Shown piece after piece: positions 30,138-39,454 of a stretch of DNA of 64,000 bases. The notes under the pieces are model-generated. The model was not told the DNA's origin, ran no database searches, and was given only the letters and a program-made list of their open reading frames with translations. The stretch's first letter is position 1; every line of letters begins with the position of its first letter. The DNA is from CAMPKL01 sp963805925 (lineage in GTDB: Bacteria > Acidobacteriota > Terriglobia > Bryobacterales > UBA6623): positions 1,922,001-1,986,000 of the forward strand of contig CAWDWB010000003.1 in the NCBI GenBank assembly GCA_963805925.1. The letters run 5' to 3'. The position numbers and the translations under genes are program-made.

Positions 30138-31611
30138 CTACTGAACCGCGGCTCGTCGAATCGCCGCGATCAACCCATCCATCGTGTGCGGCTCAGCCTC
30201 AACAGTCGGTTCAACGCCATACTCGCGAATCGTCGCCGATGTGATCGGCCCAATCGAAGCGATGCGGATTCCCCGCAACGCTTCCTCCCCCGCCATCTCG
30301 ACAAACTGCCGCACCGTCGACGAACTCGTAAACGTGATCCAATCAGCACGCTTAGCCGCGAGCGCGTCTCGCAACGCCGACGAATCAGGAACGACCGTGC
30401 GATAGACCGGTGCGACGTCAACCTCGCGCCACGCCCCCGCAACCCTTCGGGCAGAACTTCGCGCGCGACTTCAGCACGAGGGATGAGAATCTTCTTGCCC
30501 GTAAGATCGGAATCCAACGCTTCGAGCAAACTCTCCGCAACAAACTCCTTCGGCAAGCAATCCACCTTCAATCGAGCCGCAGCAAGCGCCTCCGCCGTAG
30601 CCGGCCCAATCGCAGCGATGCGTCCTTTGACGGCGCGCAGATCACGTTCACTCGCATCGAGCCGCGCCAAGAATCGCTCGACCCCATTGCGGCTAGTGAA
30701 GATCAGCCAGTCGTATGTTTCGAGCTTCGCAATCGCCGCATCAATCGGCGCCCAACTGCTGGGCTCGCGAAATTCAATCGTCGGCGCCGCAACCACATCC
30801 GCTCCCAGACGTCGCAACTGTTCCGCCGATTCGCCGGCCTGCTCTTCAGCGCGCGTTAAAACAATCCTCTGACCAAAAAGCGGCAGCTTCTCAAACCAGT
30901 TCAGGTCTTCGCGCAGCGCCACCACTTCGCCGACGATGATCAACGCAGGCGGTCTGAGCTTCGCCTCGGCGATGCGTTCAGCCAAATTCGCAACGGTTCC
31001 AATCAGCGTCTGTTGGTCAGGCCGCGTGCCCCAACGAATCGCCGCCGCCGGCGTTTCGGGATCCCGTCCTCCTGCAATGAGCTGCTTAGCGATTTCGCCA
31101 AACGTCGTCAGTCCCATGAAGATCACCAGCGTCTCGGTCTGGCCCACCTTCGCCCAGTCGATCGCATCGACCTCGTGGCCGGTCACAAAACTAATCGCCG
31201 AAGTTCGCGAGCGATGCGTCAGCGGAATCCCGCATAAGCCGCCGCGCCTGTCGCCGAGCTAACGCCCGGCACAACTTCAAAGCGAATGCCCGCAGCATGC
31301 AGCGCTTCGCTTTCTTCGCCGCCGCGTCCAAAGATAAACGGGTCGCCGCCCTTCAGCCGCACAACGACCGCGCCGGTTTGAGCCTTTGCCACCAGCAGGG
31401 CATTGATCTCGTCTTGCGAAAGATGATGATCGGCGCGCTTCTTGCCGACGTAGATCCGCTCGGCCTCCGACCGGGCGTAATCCAACAAAGACACCGGCGC
31501 CAGGTTGTCGTAGAGAATGACGTCCGCTTGGCGCAGAACGTCGAGGCCCCGGACGGTGATCAGCCCCGGGTCTCCGGGACCAGCGCCGACAAGGTATACC
31601 CGACCACTCAT
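30138..31611 (-). pseudogene. CobA-HemD fusion: uroporphyrinogen-III methyltransferase/synthase, two frameshifts
   Basis: Joined across two single-base deletions, this is a bifunctional protein of about 491 residues. The N-terminal CobA/SUMT domain makes precorrin-2 from uroporphyrinogen III (YLVGAGPGDPGLITVRG, then VVRLKGGDPFIFGRGGEE and VVPGVSSATGAAAYAG). The C-terminal HemD domain cyclises hydroxymethylbilane (IVLTRAEEQAGESAEQLRRL through WLIFTSRNGVERF and GPATAEAL). Frame breaks lie near 31235 (minus-strand GCGGGATTCC) and 30415 (GCGCGAGGTTGAC). Adding one G at each restores GIPLTHRSRTSAISF and a VDVAPVYRTVVPD segment. The domains are otherwise complete. It follows hemC by 23 bases in the haem operon. 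Confidence 0.82.
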
Positions 31612-31634
31612 GAAACTGCCATGCTAGCGCACGC

Positions 31635-32543
31635 CTACGAAGGCAGTAGCTTGTCCGCGCCTTTGGCCTTCAGCGCCGCAGCCAAGCGCCGCCCCAGTTC
31701 TTTCGGTTCCGCTATCGGCCCCGAGTTCTGGTCTCGAATCAATGTCTCGCCGTCGGTCGAGAAAACCGCGGCGCTCAAGTGCAAGTCATCGCCGTCAACC
31801 CGCGCATAGCCGCCCAACGGAACCTGGCAGCCGCCGCCGAAAGCGTCCAGCAGCGCACGCTCGGCCTCTACCGCTTGGTGCGTTCGGAGGTGGTTCAAAG
31901 TTTCCAGCGCTTCGAGAGTCACGCCGTCGCCGATCCGCACTTCGATTCCCAGCGCCCCTTGGCCGATGGCCGGGGCCATCAGTTCTGGGTCCAACGCTTG
32001 CGTGATGCGGTCTTGGAGTCCGAGACGAATGAGTCCTGAGCAGGCCAAGATGATGGCGTCGAACTGGCCTTCGTCGAGCTTGCGGAGTCGCGTCTCCACG
32101 TTGCCGCGAATGTCGAGCGTTTCTACTCCTGGTTTGAGCCGTCGGATCTGCGCGGCGCGCCGCAACGATCCAGTGCCGATGCGGTCGCCGGGCTGCAGTT
32201 CATCGAGAGTCTTGCCGACCAGCGCGTCGCGCGGGTCCTCCCGTTCGGGGACAATGCCGATGGTCAGCCCCTCGGGCAGCTCAGTCGGCAGGTCCTTGAG
32301 GCTATGTACGGCCAGATCGATTGAGCCGTCGAGCAGAGCTTCTTCAATCTCTTTGGTGAAGACCCCCTTCGACCCCGATATTTCTCCGACGCGGGCCAGC
32401 GCGACATCGGTGATCTTGTCGCCGGTGGTCTTGATGACTTCGATGCGCGTCTTCACGCCCAGTGCGTCCAGTTGCGCGGCGATATGCCGGGCTTGCCACA
32501 GAGCGAGCTGTGAGCCGCGGGATCCGATGACGAGTTCAATCAT
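31635..32543 (-). CDS. hemC: Hydroxymethylbilane synthase (porphobilinogen deaminase)
   Basis: Polymerises four porphobilinogens into hydroxymethylbilane. The 302-residue protein has the family motifs LVIGSRGSQLALWQ at the N-terminus, the catalytic region FTKEIEEALLDGSIDLAVHS with LKDLPTELP, TGSLRRAAQ, and Cys239 in FGGGCQVPLGG, which binds the dipyrromethane cofactor. I chose ATG 32543, giving the normal N-terminus and an 8-base overlap with the end of hemA. Upstream in-frame codons would extend into hemA without family support. Confidence 0.96.
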   Translation of the reverse strand: MIELVIGSRGSQLALWQARHIAAQLDALGVKTRIEVIKTTGDKITDVALARVGEISGSKGVFTKEIEEALLDGSIDLAVHSLKDLPTELPEGLTIGIVPEREDPRDALVGKTLDELQPGDRIGTGSLRRAAQIRRLKPGVETLDIRGNVETRLRKLDEGQFDAIILACSGLIRLGLQDRITQALDPELMAPAIGQGALGIEVRIGDGVTLEALETLNHLRTHQAVEAERALLDAFGGGCQVPLGGYARVDGDDLHLSAAVFSTDGETLIRDQNSGPIAEPKELGRRLAAALKAKGADKLLPS

Positions 32544-33816
32544 TGTCTTTGTGCCGGTGATGCAGTCTGAAGGCGCGCCGCACGAATTCGACAAAGCGGG
32601 CGCCCTCGGGGTGGTCGGCCATCTGCTTGAGTTCGACGATCGGCTGGTGCGCGATCTTGTTGATCAGACCTTTCGTCAAGCCCTCGATCGCCTGCTCTTG
32701 AGCGGGCGTCAGGGCGCCCAAACGAGAGCGGAAGCGTTCCAGTTCGGCGACGCGAATCCCTTCGAGGCTCTGGTTGAGCGAGACGATCGTGGGCGCCACC
32801 TCAACCGACTTGAGCTTGCGCATGATCGCGTCAACTTCTTCTTCGACGATGGTCTCGGCCAGTTGCGCTTCTTTGCGGCGGTGCTTGAGGTTGGCATCGG
32901 CGACCTGCTGCAGATCGTCGACGTCGTAGACGAACATGTCGTCGATCTCATTGATTTCGGGATCGATATCGCGCGGCACTGCGATGTCGACAAAAAAGAT
33001 GGGACGGTTGCGGCGCGCGGCGTTGAGCCGCAGCGCGGCTTCTTTGTTGAGGATGTAGCCGGGCGCGCCGGTGGAGGAGATGACGATGTCGGCTTGGGCC
33101 AGCAACTCGAAAAGCTGTTCGTAGGGTGCGGCCTTCCCGTTAAAGCGTCGCGCGAGTTCTTCGGCGCGTTCGAAGGTGCGGTTGACGACGTGCAGTTCGT
33201 TGCCGCCTGAGGCTTTCAGGTGCCGTGCGGTCGCCTCCGACATCTTTCCTGCGCCGATGATCAAAATCGAAAGTCCGTCGAGGTCACCGAAGATCTTCTT
33301 GGCCAATTCCACGGCGACGTAGGAGATCGAAACGGCCATCTGACCAATGCCGGTCTCCTGGCGGATGCGCTTGGCGATGCGGAACGAGGACGTCAGCAGC
33401 AAGTCCAGCGGTCCGTGAATTGAGCCCGCTCGCTTGGCCCGTTGATAGGCCTCTTTGACTTGTCCGAGGATCTGCGGTTCGCCGACAACCATCGAATCGA
33501 GGCTGGCGGCGACGCGGAAAAGATGCTGCACGGCTTCGCGGTCGGCGTAGCGGTAAAAGTACGGCTGAGCATCTTCGATCGGCAGGCTACGGTGTTCGAG
33601 GAAGTCGAGAATACGCGCCTCGGGGCTCAAGTCCAACTCGGTGCGGACCATGAACTCGACGCGGTTGCAGGTCGAGAGAATGCAGGCTTCCTCGATGCCC
33701 GGCAAGCCCGCCAGGGCACAGACAGCTGCGTCTGCCTCGTCATTGGCCAACGCAAAGCGCTCGCGCACTTCAAGCGGCGCCGTTTTGTGGCTCAGACCGA
33801 GTACGAGGACGCTCAT
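32536..33816 (-). CDS. hemA: Glutamyl-tRNA reductase
   Basis: Reduces glutamyl-tRNA to glutamate-1-semialdehyde, the entry step of the C5 haem pathway. In 426 residues: catalytic Cys50 (ILSTCNRVEF), the preceding GLSHKTAP motif, the NADPH-binding Rossmann segment (LSILIIGAGKMSEATARHL) and a C-terminal dimerisation domain. ATG 33816 is the obvious start and overlaps the ccsA-like stop by ATGA. It lies in a minus-strand operon ccsA/hemX-like, hemA, hemC, cobA-hemD. No hemL or hemB is seen here. Confidence 0.96.
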   Translation of the reverse strand: MSVLVLGLSHKTAPLEVRERFALANDEADAAVCALAGLPGIEEACILSTCNRVEFMVRTELDLSPEARILDFLEHRSLPIEDAQPYFYRYADREAVQHLFRVAASLDSMVVGEPQILGQVKEAYQRAKRAGSIHGPLDLLLTSSFRIAKRIRQETGIGQMAVSISYVAVELAKKIFGDLDGLSILIIGAGKMSEATARHLKASGGNELHVVNRTFERAEELARRFNGKAAPYEQLFELLAQADIVISSTGAPGYILNKEAALRLNAARRNRPIFFVDIAVPRDIDPEINEIDDMFVYDVDDLQQVADANLKHRRKEAQLAETIVEEEVDAIMRKLKSVEVAPTIVSLNQSLEGIRVAELERFRSRLGALTPAQEQAIEGLTKGLINKIAHQPIVELKQMADHPEGARFVEFVRRAFRLHHRHKDND

Positions 33817-34634
33817 CGGTTCATCAGAGAGTGGACGCCGCTGCTGGCGATGGCGGACATCACGGCGAAGCAGAACCCGGCAATCGAGAAGTAGGCGCTC
33901 TTGCGGCCGCGCCAGCCGATCGTCACCCGACTGAAGACCATCGCCAAATAAATCAGCCAGGTGACGAAGGCCAGTGCAATGGTGGGGTCGACGATCCAAC
34001 TCGCGCCCCAATGGGCGGCGGCGGAGATGCTGGCGACAATGACGCCGAGCGTGACCGAGACAAAGCCGAATGCCAGGGTTTGGTAGCCGACCTGGTCGAG
34101 CTTAGTCAGCGGCGGCAGGCGGTAGTAGAACGCCCTGGGGTGTTTCGACTTCAGCTCATGCTCCTGAATCAAATACATGATGCCGGCGACGAAGGTAACG
34201 AACAGAGCGGCGTAGCCGAGCAGGAAAAGACCGACATGGAGCGCCAGCCATCCGTCTCCGACGGCCGAATTGGCAATCCAGGGCTCCAAGGGCGAGCCGA
34301 GCGCCCCGACGAGCGTAAGCAGGAAAACGATCGGGAAGACGAAGACGGCCAGGCTCTCGTAGCGGTAGCGCGAGTAGACGCCGAGAAACACGATAGTGAT
34401 CAGAAAGGCGATCAGCGAGGCCATCTGGTAGGGCGTTCGGGTAGGGATGCCGCCAACGGCGATGCCTTCGGAAACTAACCCGATGAGATGAAACACGGCG
34501 CCAAGCGAGATTGCCGTAAGTGCGGCTAGAAAACGCTGCTGATGTTGATCAATAACCGTTCTCAGCGAATGCCACAGGCCAACGGAATACAACAGCAGCG
34601 CGATGCGCAGCCAATAGACGCTCAACTCAGCCAC
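33813..34634 (-). CDS. CcsA/HemX-like cytochrome c assembly membrane protein
   Basis: An integral membrane protein (273 residues) with about eight hydrophobic segments, of the CcsA/ResC/HemX superfamily. The tryptophan-rich periplasmic motif HWGASWIVDPT matches the haem-binding WWD signature of this family. Conserved His residues (FHLIGLVSEG, LHVGLFLLGYAA) are present. It heads the haem operon and overlaps hemA by ATGA. Homologues beside hemA are often called HemX and are thought to tune HemA or handle haem for cytochrome c maturation; which applies here is not shown. Confidence 0.85.
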   Translation of the reverse strand: MAELSVYWLRIALLLYSVGLWHSLRTVIDQHQQRFLAALTAISLGAVFHLIGLVSEGIAVGGIPTRTPYQMASLIAFLITIVFLGVYSRYRYESLAVFVFPIVFLLTLVGALGSPLEPWIANSAVGDGWLALHVGLFLLGYAALFVTFVAGIMYLIQEHELKSKHPRAFYYRLPPLTKLDQVGYQTLAFGFVSVTLGVIVASISAAAHWGASWIVDPTIALAFVTWLIYLAMVFSRVTIGWRGRKSAYFSIAGFCFAVMSAIASSGVHSLMNR

Positions 34635-34738
34635 TGTGCTTGCATTATATCGGCGCGGGCTAGGTGGATCTTGCGGGCCATTGTGGGCTTTGGACCGGTT
34701 TGCGCCTTGGGTTGGGCGCCGTCACACTAGACATAGCG

Positions 34739-35623
34739 ATGAAACGCAAAGTCCGCAAAGCAGTATTTCCCGCCGCCGGTATGGGTACACGGTTCTTGCC
34801 GGCCACCAAGGCGCAGCCCAAAGAGACCCTGCCGTTGGTCGATAAACCACTGATTCAATACGGCGTCGAAGAGGCCCTCGCTTCGGGCGTCGACAACATC
34901 ATCGTGGTCACCGGCCGGGGCAAGGCGGCAATCGAAGACCACTTCGACCGCAACGCCGAACTCGAGCACGAGCTAAAAGCCAAAGGCAAGACCGAGGAAT
35001 TGGCCCTGGTGAAGCGCATCTCCGACCTGGTGCGCATGTCCTATATCCGTCAGGGCGAGCCGTTGGGTCTGGGGCATGCCGTGGGCGTGACCAAGGAATT
35101 GGTCGGCGAAGAGCCCTTCGCGGTGATTCTGGCCGACGACGTAATCTCCGCGGAAGTCCCTTGTCTGAAGCAGTTGCTGAATATCTACGACTACTTCGGC
35201 GCGGCGGTGATTGCCGTGATGGAGGTTCCGGAGGACAAGATCTCGTCCTATGGCGTTGTCGATGCCACTCCAGTTGAGTTTCAAGGCAAGACGGATCGGC
35301 TGTTCCGGGTGAATGATTTGGTCGAAAAACCGCCGCGAGGCGAGGCGCCGTCCAACCTGGCGATCATTGGACGATACGTCTTTACGCATGAAATTTTCGA
35401 CTGTATTGACGGTCTTCAGCCGGGGGCGGGGGGCGAATATCAGCTGACGGATGCGATTCGGAGTTTGATGCGGCGGGGGCCGGTCTACGCCTATCGGTTC
35501 GAAGGGAAGCGTTATGACGCCGGCGACAAGCTGGGCTTCTTGCAGGCGACGGTGGAGTTTGCGCTGGAACGCGACGATCTAGGCGGACCCTTCCGCGAGT
35601 ATCTCAAGCAGCTGAAACTTTAG
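34739..35623 (+). CDS. galU: UTP-glucose-1-phosphate uridylyltransferase
   Basis: Makes UDP-glucose for polysaccharide and trehalose synthesis. The 294-residue protein starts MKRKVRKAVFPAAGMGTRFL, with the nucleotide-binding loop GMGTRFLPATKAQPKETLPL and active-site segments GLGHAVGVTKELVGEEPFAV and DDVISAEVPC. A C-terminal KRYDAGDKLGFLQATVEFAL is typical of GalU. I chose ATG 34739; an ATG at 34664 adds residues without family likeness. Alternative nucleotidyltransferases such as RmlA have a different N-terminal loop. Confidence 0.95.
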   Translation: MKRKVRKAVFPAAGMGTRFLPATKAQPKETLPLVDKPLIQYGVEEALASGVDNIIVVTGRGKAAIEDHFDRNAELEHELKAKGKTEELALVKRISDLVRMSYIRQGEPLGLGHAVGVTKELVGEEPFAVILADDVISAEVPCLKQLLNIYDYFGAAVIAVMEVPEDKISSYGVVDATPVEFQGKTDRLFRVNDLVEKPPRGEAPSNLAIIGRYVFTHEIFDCIDGLQPGAGGEYQLTDAIRSLMRRGPVYAYRFEGKRYDAGDKLGFLQATVEFALERDDLGGPFREYLKQLKL

Positions 35624-35628
35624 CCGGA

Positions 35629-35922
35629 CTAGCCCTGGAAGATGGGCGAGGCCATGATCAACGCGAGCAGGTTCCAGGCGACCAGGGCTGCGAAGAAGAC
35701 GTTGACCTTTTGGAGCAGTCTATGGCGGGCCTGCGCAAAACAAACAAACGCTAAGCCAAAGGCCGCCATCTTGAGCATCACCAGCCCGATCACCGGACTC
35801 GGGCCGTGATCCATGGCCCACTTGACGAGCGGGTTAGCTTCCGCGACGCCTTGCATCAGAAATGCGACGGTCGTCAGCACGTCTAACATCTGCAAATACG
35901 TAAATTCGACGAGCAGCTTCAC
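35629..35922 (-). CDS. DUF5658-like small membrane protein
   Basis: A 97-residue protein with three or four hydrophobic helices (LQMLDVLTTVAFLMQGVAEA, VIGLVMLKMAAFGLAFVCF, VFFAALVAWNLLALIMA). The pattern of a helix ending in DVLTT, then EANPLVKW, matches the DUF5658/DUF1634-like group of uncharacterised inner-membrane proteins. It is convergent with galU, 5 bases apart. Function is unknown. Confidence 0.65.
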   Translation of the reverse strand: MKLLVEFTYLQMLDVLTTVAFLMQGVAEANPLVKWAMDHGPSPVIGLVMLKMAAFGLAFVCFAQARHRLLQKVNVFFAALVAWNLLALIMASPIFQG

Positions 35923-36031
35923 CTAGGCCCCCTCTGAGTGACCCTTAGTAAAGCATAAGGTCAACTCAGTAGCAAGGCTTAGTACTATAGTCCTATCAAC
36001 GACTTACGCGCGTAGGCCCTTCGTATGTGAC

Positions 36032-36997
36032 TTAACCGAAGGCTGATTGGACGTCCTGGAATTGGGACTGGAACTGTTCGAGGATTTCGGGAAGCTGATC
36101 GCCCAGCGAAAGCGTCTGGAAGAGCTCCAGCGGGTCGTCGGGAGGACGTCGAGGCGACGAAATCGCTTCAAATCCCGCGTGTTTCACCGCCGTGTTGGCG
36201 GCATGAACGAGCCAGGCGAGGCTGGGCGGATTGCCAGGGTCATCCGCATGCCCGTCGGTGGCCGAGGCGGGGGCGTGGTGGCAGCGGACGGCCAACTCAA
36301 TTTCTTCCGGGAGCTTCCAGGAGTTCACCACGGCGGCCGAGAGTTCGGCGTGCGTCACGCCAAGCACGGAATTCTCGGCCTCGGAATAGGAGGCGCCAGC
36401 CTCCCATTCCTCGATGATCTTGGGTACGAGTTCGGGGGTGGTGGTAAAAACCAACAACTTGCCGATGTCATGAAACAGACCGGCGGCAAAGGCGGCCTCC
36501 ACCTGGGGGGATCTGGTCAGGTGCGCCAGGAACTGCGTCATCAGGGCGCAAGCGAGAGCGTGACGCGAATAAGTCGCATAGGTTGTGCCGGCGGGTTGGG
36601 AACTCTGCATCATGCGCCGCATCGAGAACGCCAGACTGAGGTTGCGGACCGTGGCGAAGCCAAGCAGCGTTACAGCGTGGCGGATCGAGGAGACGCGGCT
36701 GGAAACGCCGTAGTAAGCGGAGTTTACGCAACGCAGCACGCTTCCGCTGAGTACGCTGTCGTGCTCAATCATGGCGGCGATCTCAGTCGAAGAGCAGCCG
36801 TCGTCGCTGAGCAGGCTAAGCAGCTTGCTGAGCACGGCGGGGAGCGGAGGCATGGAATTGACGGCCGAAAGCAAACGCAGGCGGCTATCCTGCAGCGGAT
36901 GGGCGGTCGACGCTATGGTCTCGGCTCTGGCCGGCCGCGGCTCAGGGGACCGTTCTGGGTCCGGGCCGATCGGTTGGTAGCTATAGATTGCCGCCAC
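36032..36997 (-). CDS. HDOD-domain signal-transduction protein
   Basis: An HDOD (inactive HD-related) regulator of about 321 residues. The HDOD core spans about residues 45-250, with the segment LPAVLSKLLSLLSDDG, IEHDSVLSGSVLRCVNSAYY, and FAAGLFHDIGKLLVF. Its HDIGK retains the HD pair, although the usual full metal-site set is not evident. HDOD proteins often link c-di-GMP or phosphorelay input to motility, virulence or biofilm output. I chose GTG 36997; a TTG at 37042 is an alternative. The PP2C gene upstream on the same strand suggests a shared pathway. Confidence 0.8.
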   Translation of the reverse strand: MAAIYSYQPIGPDPERSPEPRPARAETIASTAHPLQDSRLRLLSAVNSMPPLPAVLSKLLSLLSDDGCSSTEIAAMIEHDSVLSGSVLRCVNSAYYGVSSRVSSIRHAVTLLGFATVRNLSLAFSMRRMMQSSQPAGTTYATYSRHALACALMTQFLAHLTRSPQVEAAFAAGLFHDIGKLLVFTTTPELVPKIIEEWEAGASYSEAENSVLGVTHAELSAAVVNSWKLPEEIELAVRCHHAPASATDGHADDPGNPPSLAWLVHAANTAVKHAGFEAISSPRRPPDDPLELFQTLSLGDQLPEILEQFQSQFQDVQSAFG

Positions 36998-37052
36998 TAG
37001 GTACCTCTCGAGCCTTATCGACAGAGGGCGGCGGGAATCCAACGATTCTTGG

Positions 37053-37772
37053 CTAGTCCGAGTCGAGGGAAATCAAGACGGCGGTGACGTTGTCTGGAGC
37101 GCCAGCCTCCAAGACCGAGTCGACCAGAGCTTGGCCCATGTCGGGCAGCGACGAGGAGGAGCCGAGGATAGCGGCGATCTGAGATTCTTCGATGACGCCG
37201 TGGAGTCCATCGGTGCTCAGCAGCAGCAGGTCGCCCGGCACGAAGCCGACTTCAAGCAACTCGCCCTCCACTGTGTCGTCGGCCCCGATCGCGCGGGTGA
37301 GCATGTTGCGGTAGGCGTGCGTCTTGAGTTCCTCGTCGCTGAGGCCGATATTGCGGCCCACCTCGTTCACCCAACTGTGATCGGAGGTAATGCACTTGAG
37401 CGAGTCGCCGCGCATCCTGTAGAGCCGGCTGTCGCCCACGTTGGCTGCATAGGCCTTCCCTTGCTTGAGCAGTACCGCGACGATCGTGGTTCCCATGCCG
37501 GCATATTGGAGGTTCGAGCGGGCTTCGCTTCGAACAACCTGGTTCGCGGCATGAACCGCCCGCTCCAAATCCTCCGGCCCCGCGTCAGTACCAATGGCGC
37601 GGATCTCCGCCTCGATTGTCTCGGCGGCTAGCTGAGAGGCCCGTTCGCCGGCCAGAGCTCCGCCCATGCCGTCGGCCACGAGGTAGAGTCCTAGCGCAGG
37701 ATCTTCCAGATGGCGGTCTTCATTGTTCTTGCGAACGCGCCCGACGTGGGAAATGCCAAAGGAGTGGATCAT
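37053..37772 (-). CDS. PP2C-family serine/threonine phosphatase
   Basis: A metal-dependent protein phosphatase (239 residues) of the Stp1/PrpC type. Metal ligands and motifs are visible: VRKNNEDRHLE at the N-terminus, YLVADGMGGALAGERAS, ANVGDSRLYRMR, LLLSTDGLHGVIEE, and the C-terminal GAPDNVTAVLI. These are the PP2C motifs with the Asp residues present. It probably reverses Ser/Thr kinase signalling, though no kinase is in the window. ATG 37772 is chosen. The HDOD gene follows on the same strand. Confidence 0.93.
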   Translation of the reverse strand: MIHSFGISHVGRVRKNNEDRHLEDPALGLYLVADGMGGALAGERASQLAAETIEAEIRAIGTDAGPEDLERAVHAANQVVRSEARSNLQYAGMGTTIVAVLLKQGKAYAANVGDSRLYRMRGDSLKCITSDHSWVNEVGRNIGLSDEELKTHAYRNMLTRAIGADDTVEGELLEVGFVPGDLLLLSTDGLHGVIEESQIAAILGSSSSLPDMGQALVDSVLEAGAPDNVTAVLISLDSD

Positions 37773-37872
37773 CAACCGGTAAGAACGGCGCTTTGTTGCG
37801 GGCTCCCCGATATCTTGACACAGTGCGGCGCCCTAGATGCCCTACGCCGGCATGGCTGGTATCCTGAGACTT

Positions 37873-38466
37873 ATGCGGCTCTGGAGTTTCTTCCTTGTCT
37901 GCGCGCTTTCGGCGCCTTCATTCGCTTTGGCCCAAGCCGATCCGAAAGTGGAGGTTCGGGCGTTGCTGGTGAAGGTTGCCGACCAGTTCCAAAAGTCTTT
38001 GGAAGGCGTCAGCGAGCAGCAGTGGAACTACAAGGCGCCTAACCAGAACCACACGATCGGGGCGCTGGCGGAGCATGCCGCGCTCTCGGCGAATGACCTC
38101 CAGCAGATGGTGCAACGCGCCTTGGATGCGGGGCCTAATCCGGAGCTGGCGGCGACTCTGACGGGCCAGACGAAGGTTGTCCGGGACGTCATGTTGAGCG
38201 TGGAGCAGCCGCCTGAGAATTTCCGCCCCAACGGCCGGTTGCTGACCAAAGCGGACATCGATGAATACTTCCCTCAGGCTCGCGCCAAGTTGCTGTTTTT
38301 GCTGGACTCGTCGAAGCGGCTTGAGTACTGCGTGGCCCGGCACCCTTCCAAGCGAATCGGTGAACTGACCGGCGTGCAATGGTTCTATTACATCGCCTAT
38401 TTGGTGCAGGCGCACACCGAACAGATCGGACGGATCAAGGCGGATCCGGGATACCCAAAGAGCTGA
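37873..38466 (+). CDS. Exported DinB-family protein
   Basis: A DinB/YfiT-like four-helix-bundle protein (about 197 residues) preceded by a signal peptide (LWSFFLVCALSAPSFALAQA), so it is probably periplasmic. The helix patterns WNYKAPNQNHTIGALAEHAA, and WFYYIAYLVQAHTEQIGRI near the end, hold the His residues typical of the three-His metal site of DinB-like proteins. The catalysed reaction is unknown; some relatives are thiol transferases. I chose the ATG at 37873 because the signal peptide begins there; ATGs further upstream add an untypical lead. Confidence 0.8.
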   Translation: MRLWSFFLVCALSAPSFALAQADPKVEVRALLVKVADQFQKSLEGVSEQQWNYKAPNQNHTIGALAEHAALSANDLQQMVQRALDAGPNPELAATLTGQTKVVRDVMLSVEQPPENFRPNGRLLTKADIDEYFPQARAKLLFLLDSSKRLEYCVARHPSKRIGELTGVQWFYYIAYLVQAHTEQIGRIKADPGYPKS

Positions 38467-38521
38467 GCGCCCTGCCGCTAAGGGGCGTGATCACGACGGC
38501 CGTTCTGCTGAGGGCAACTTC

Positions 38522-39454
38522 TTGAAACTGGTTCTGACACTGACTCTGAATCCGGCTGTCGATGTGTCGATCGCGACGGAAAGTATCGTCTACGACGATC
38601 GGATCTACATCACCGCCGAGTCCTCGCAGCCCGCGGGCAAGGGCATCAACGCAGCCAACGTGCTGCATCGCCACGGCGCGACCGTGGAGGCGATCGCGCC
38701 TTTTGGCGGCGAGATGGGCGGCCGATTCGCCAACCTGCTGGCCGAGTCTCAGATACCGGTCACGCTGATACCGGTGCAGGGCCAGACCAGAAGGAATATT
38801 GCCGTCACTGACGCCGAGGGGTTGACGCTCAAACTCGACCAACGCGGATCGACGCTGACGGCAGAGGAACTCGGCCGAATTGAGTCGAAGCTATTAGAGA
38901 AGCTCCCGCGAGCGAATTGGTTGACGCTCACCGGAAGTTTGCCGCCCGGCGTGGATCCTTCCACCTACGCGCATTTGATTGCGCTGGCGCAAGAGCATGG
39001 GGTCTCGACGTTGCTCGACACCACCGGAGAAGCGCTGCCTCTCGCTCTGGCGGCGGGGCCATCGCTGGCCAAGCCGAATCGCCCGGAAGCGGAACGGCTG
39101 TTGGGCCGCAGTCTTTTCAGCGAAGCCGATGCGATTGCCGGCGCGGAAGAAATTCGCGCCATGGGCGCCCAGAGGGTGCTGCTTTCGCTGGGCAGCCAAG
39201 GCGCCGTGGCGGTATGGGAGGGCGGCCGGCTGCGAGCCACGCCGCCGGTCACCGCCAAGGGATCGCCGATCGGCGCCGGCGACGTGTTGGGCGCGATCTG
39301 CATTTGGGCTCTGCTGCGCGGCGAAACATTCCCCGAAGCATTCCGCTGGGCTGTCGCAGCGGGTACGGTTGCCGCCGGTTTGCCGGGCCTGGATTTTGGA
39401 GACGTGGAGGAGGTCGAGAAGATGCGGCCTCGGGTCGAGGTTCACGAGGTTTAG
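38522..39454 (+). CDS. PfkB-family sugar kinase, 1-phosphofructokinase-like
   Basis: A ribokinase-fold kinase of 310 residues. The N-terminus (LTLTLNPAVDVSI) and the double motifs (GGKG-like PAGKGINAANVL and GAGDVLGAICIWALLRGE) are typical of 1-phosphofructokinase/tagatose-6-phosphate kinase. The C-terminal GAGD holds the catalytic Asp and the anion hole. The start is a TTG. There is no PTS or fructose gene next to it, so hexose-phosphate specificity is uncertain; phosphofructokinase-2-like enzymes also share this form. Its stop overlaps the convergent lipoprotein gene by TTAG. Confidence 0.85.
   Translation: MKLVLTLTLNPAVDVSIATESIVYDDRIYITAESSQPAGKGINAANVLHRHGATVEAIAPFGGEMGGRFANLLAESQIPVTLIPVQGQTRRNIAVTDAEGLTLKLDQRGSTLTAEELGRIESKLLEKLPRANWLTLTGSLPPGVDPSTYAHLIALAQEHGVSTLLDTTGEALPLALAAGPSLAKPNRPEAERLLGRSLFSEADAIAGAEEIRAMGAQRVLLSLGSQGAVAVWEGGRLRATPPVTAKGSPIGAGDVLGAICIWALLRGETFPEAFRWAVAAGTVAAGLPGLDFGDVEEVEKMRPRVEVHEV

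Noticed and set aside
36047..37000. Plus-strand frame of 317 codons opposite the HDOD gene
   Set aside because: It is antisense to the HDOD gene. The Gly/Arg-rich sequence is typical of a shadow frame and has no recognisable domain.
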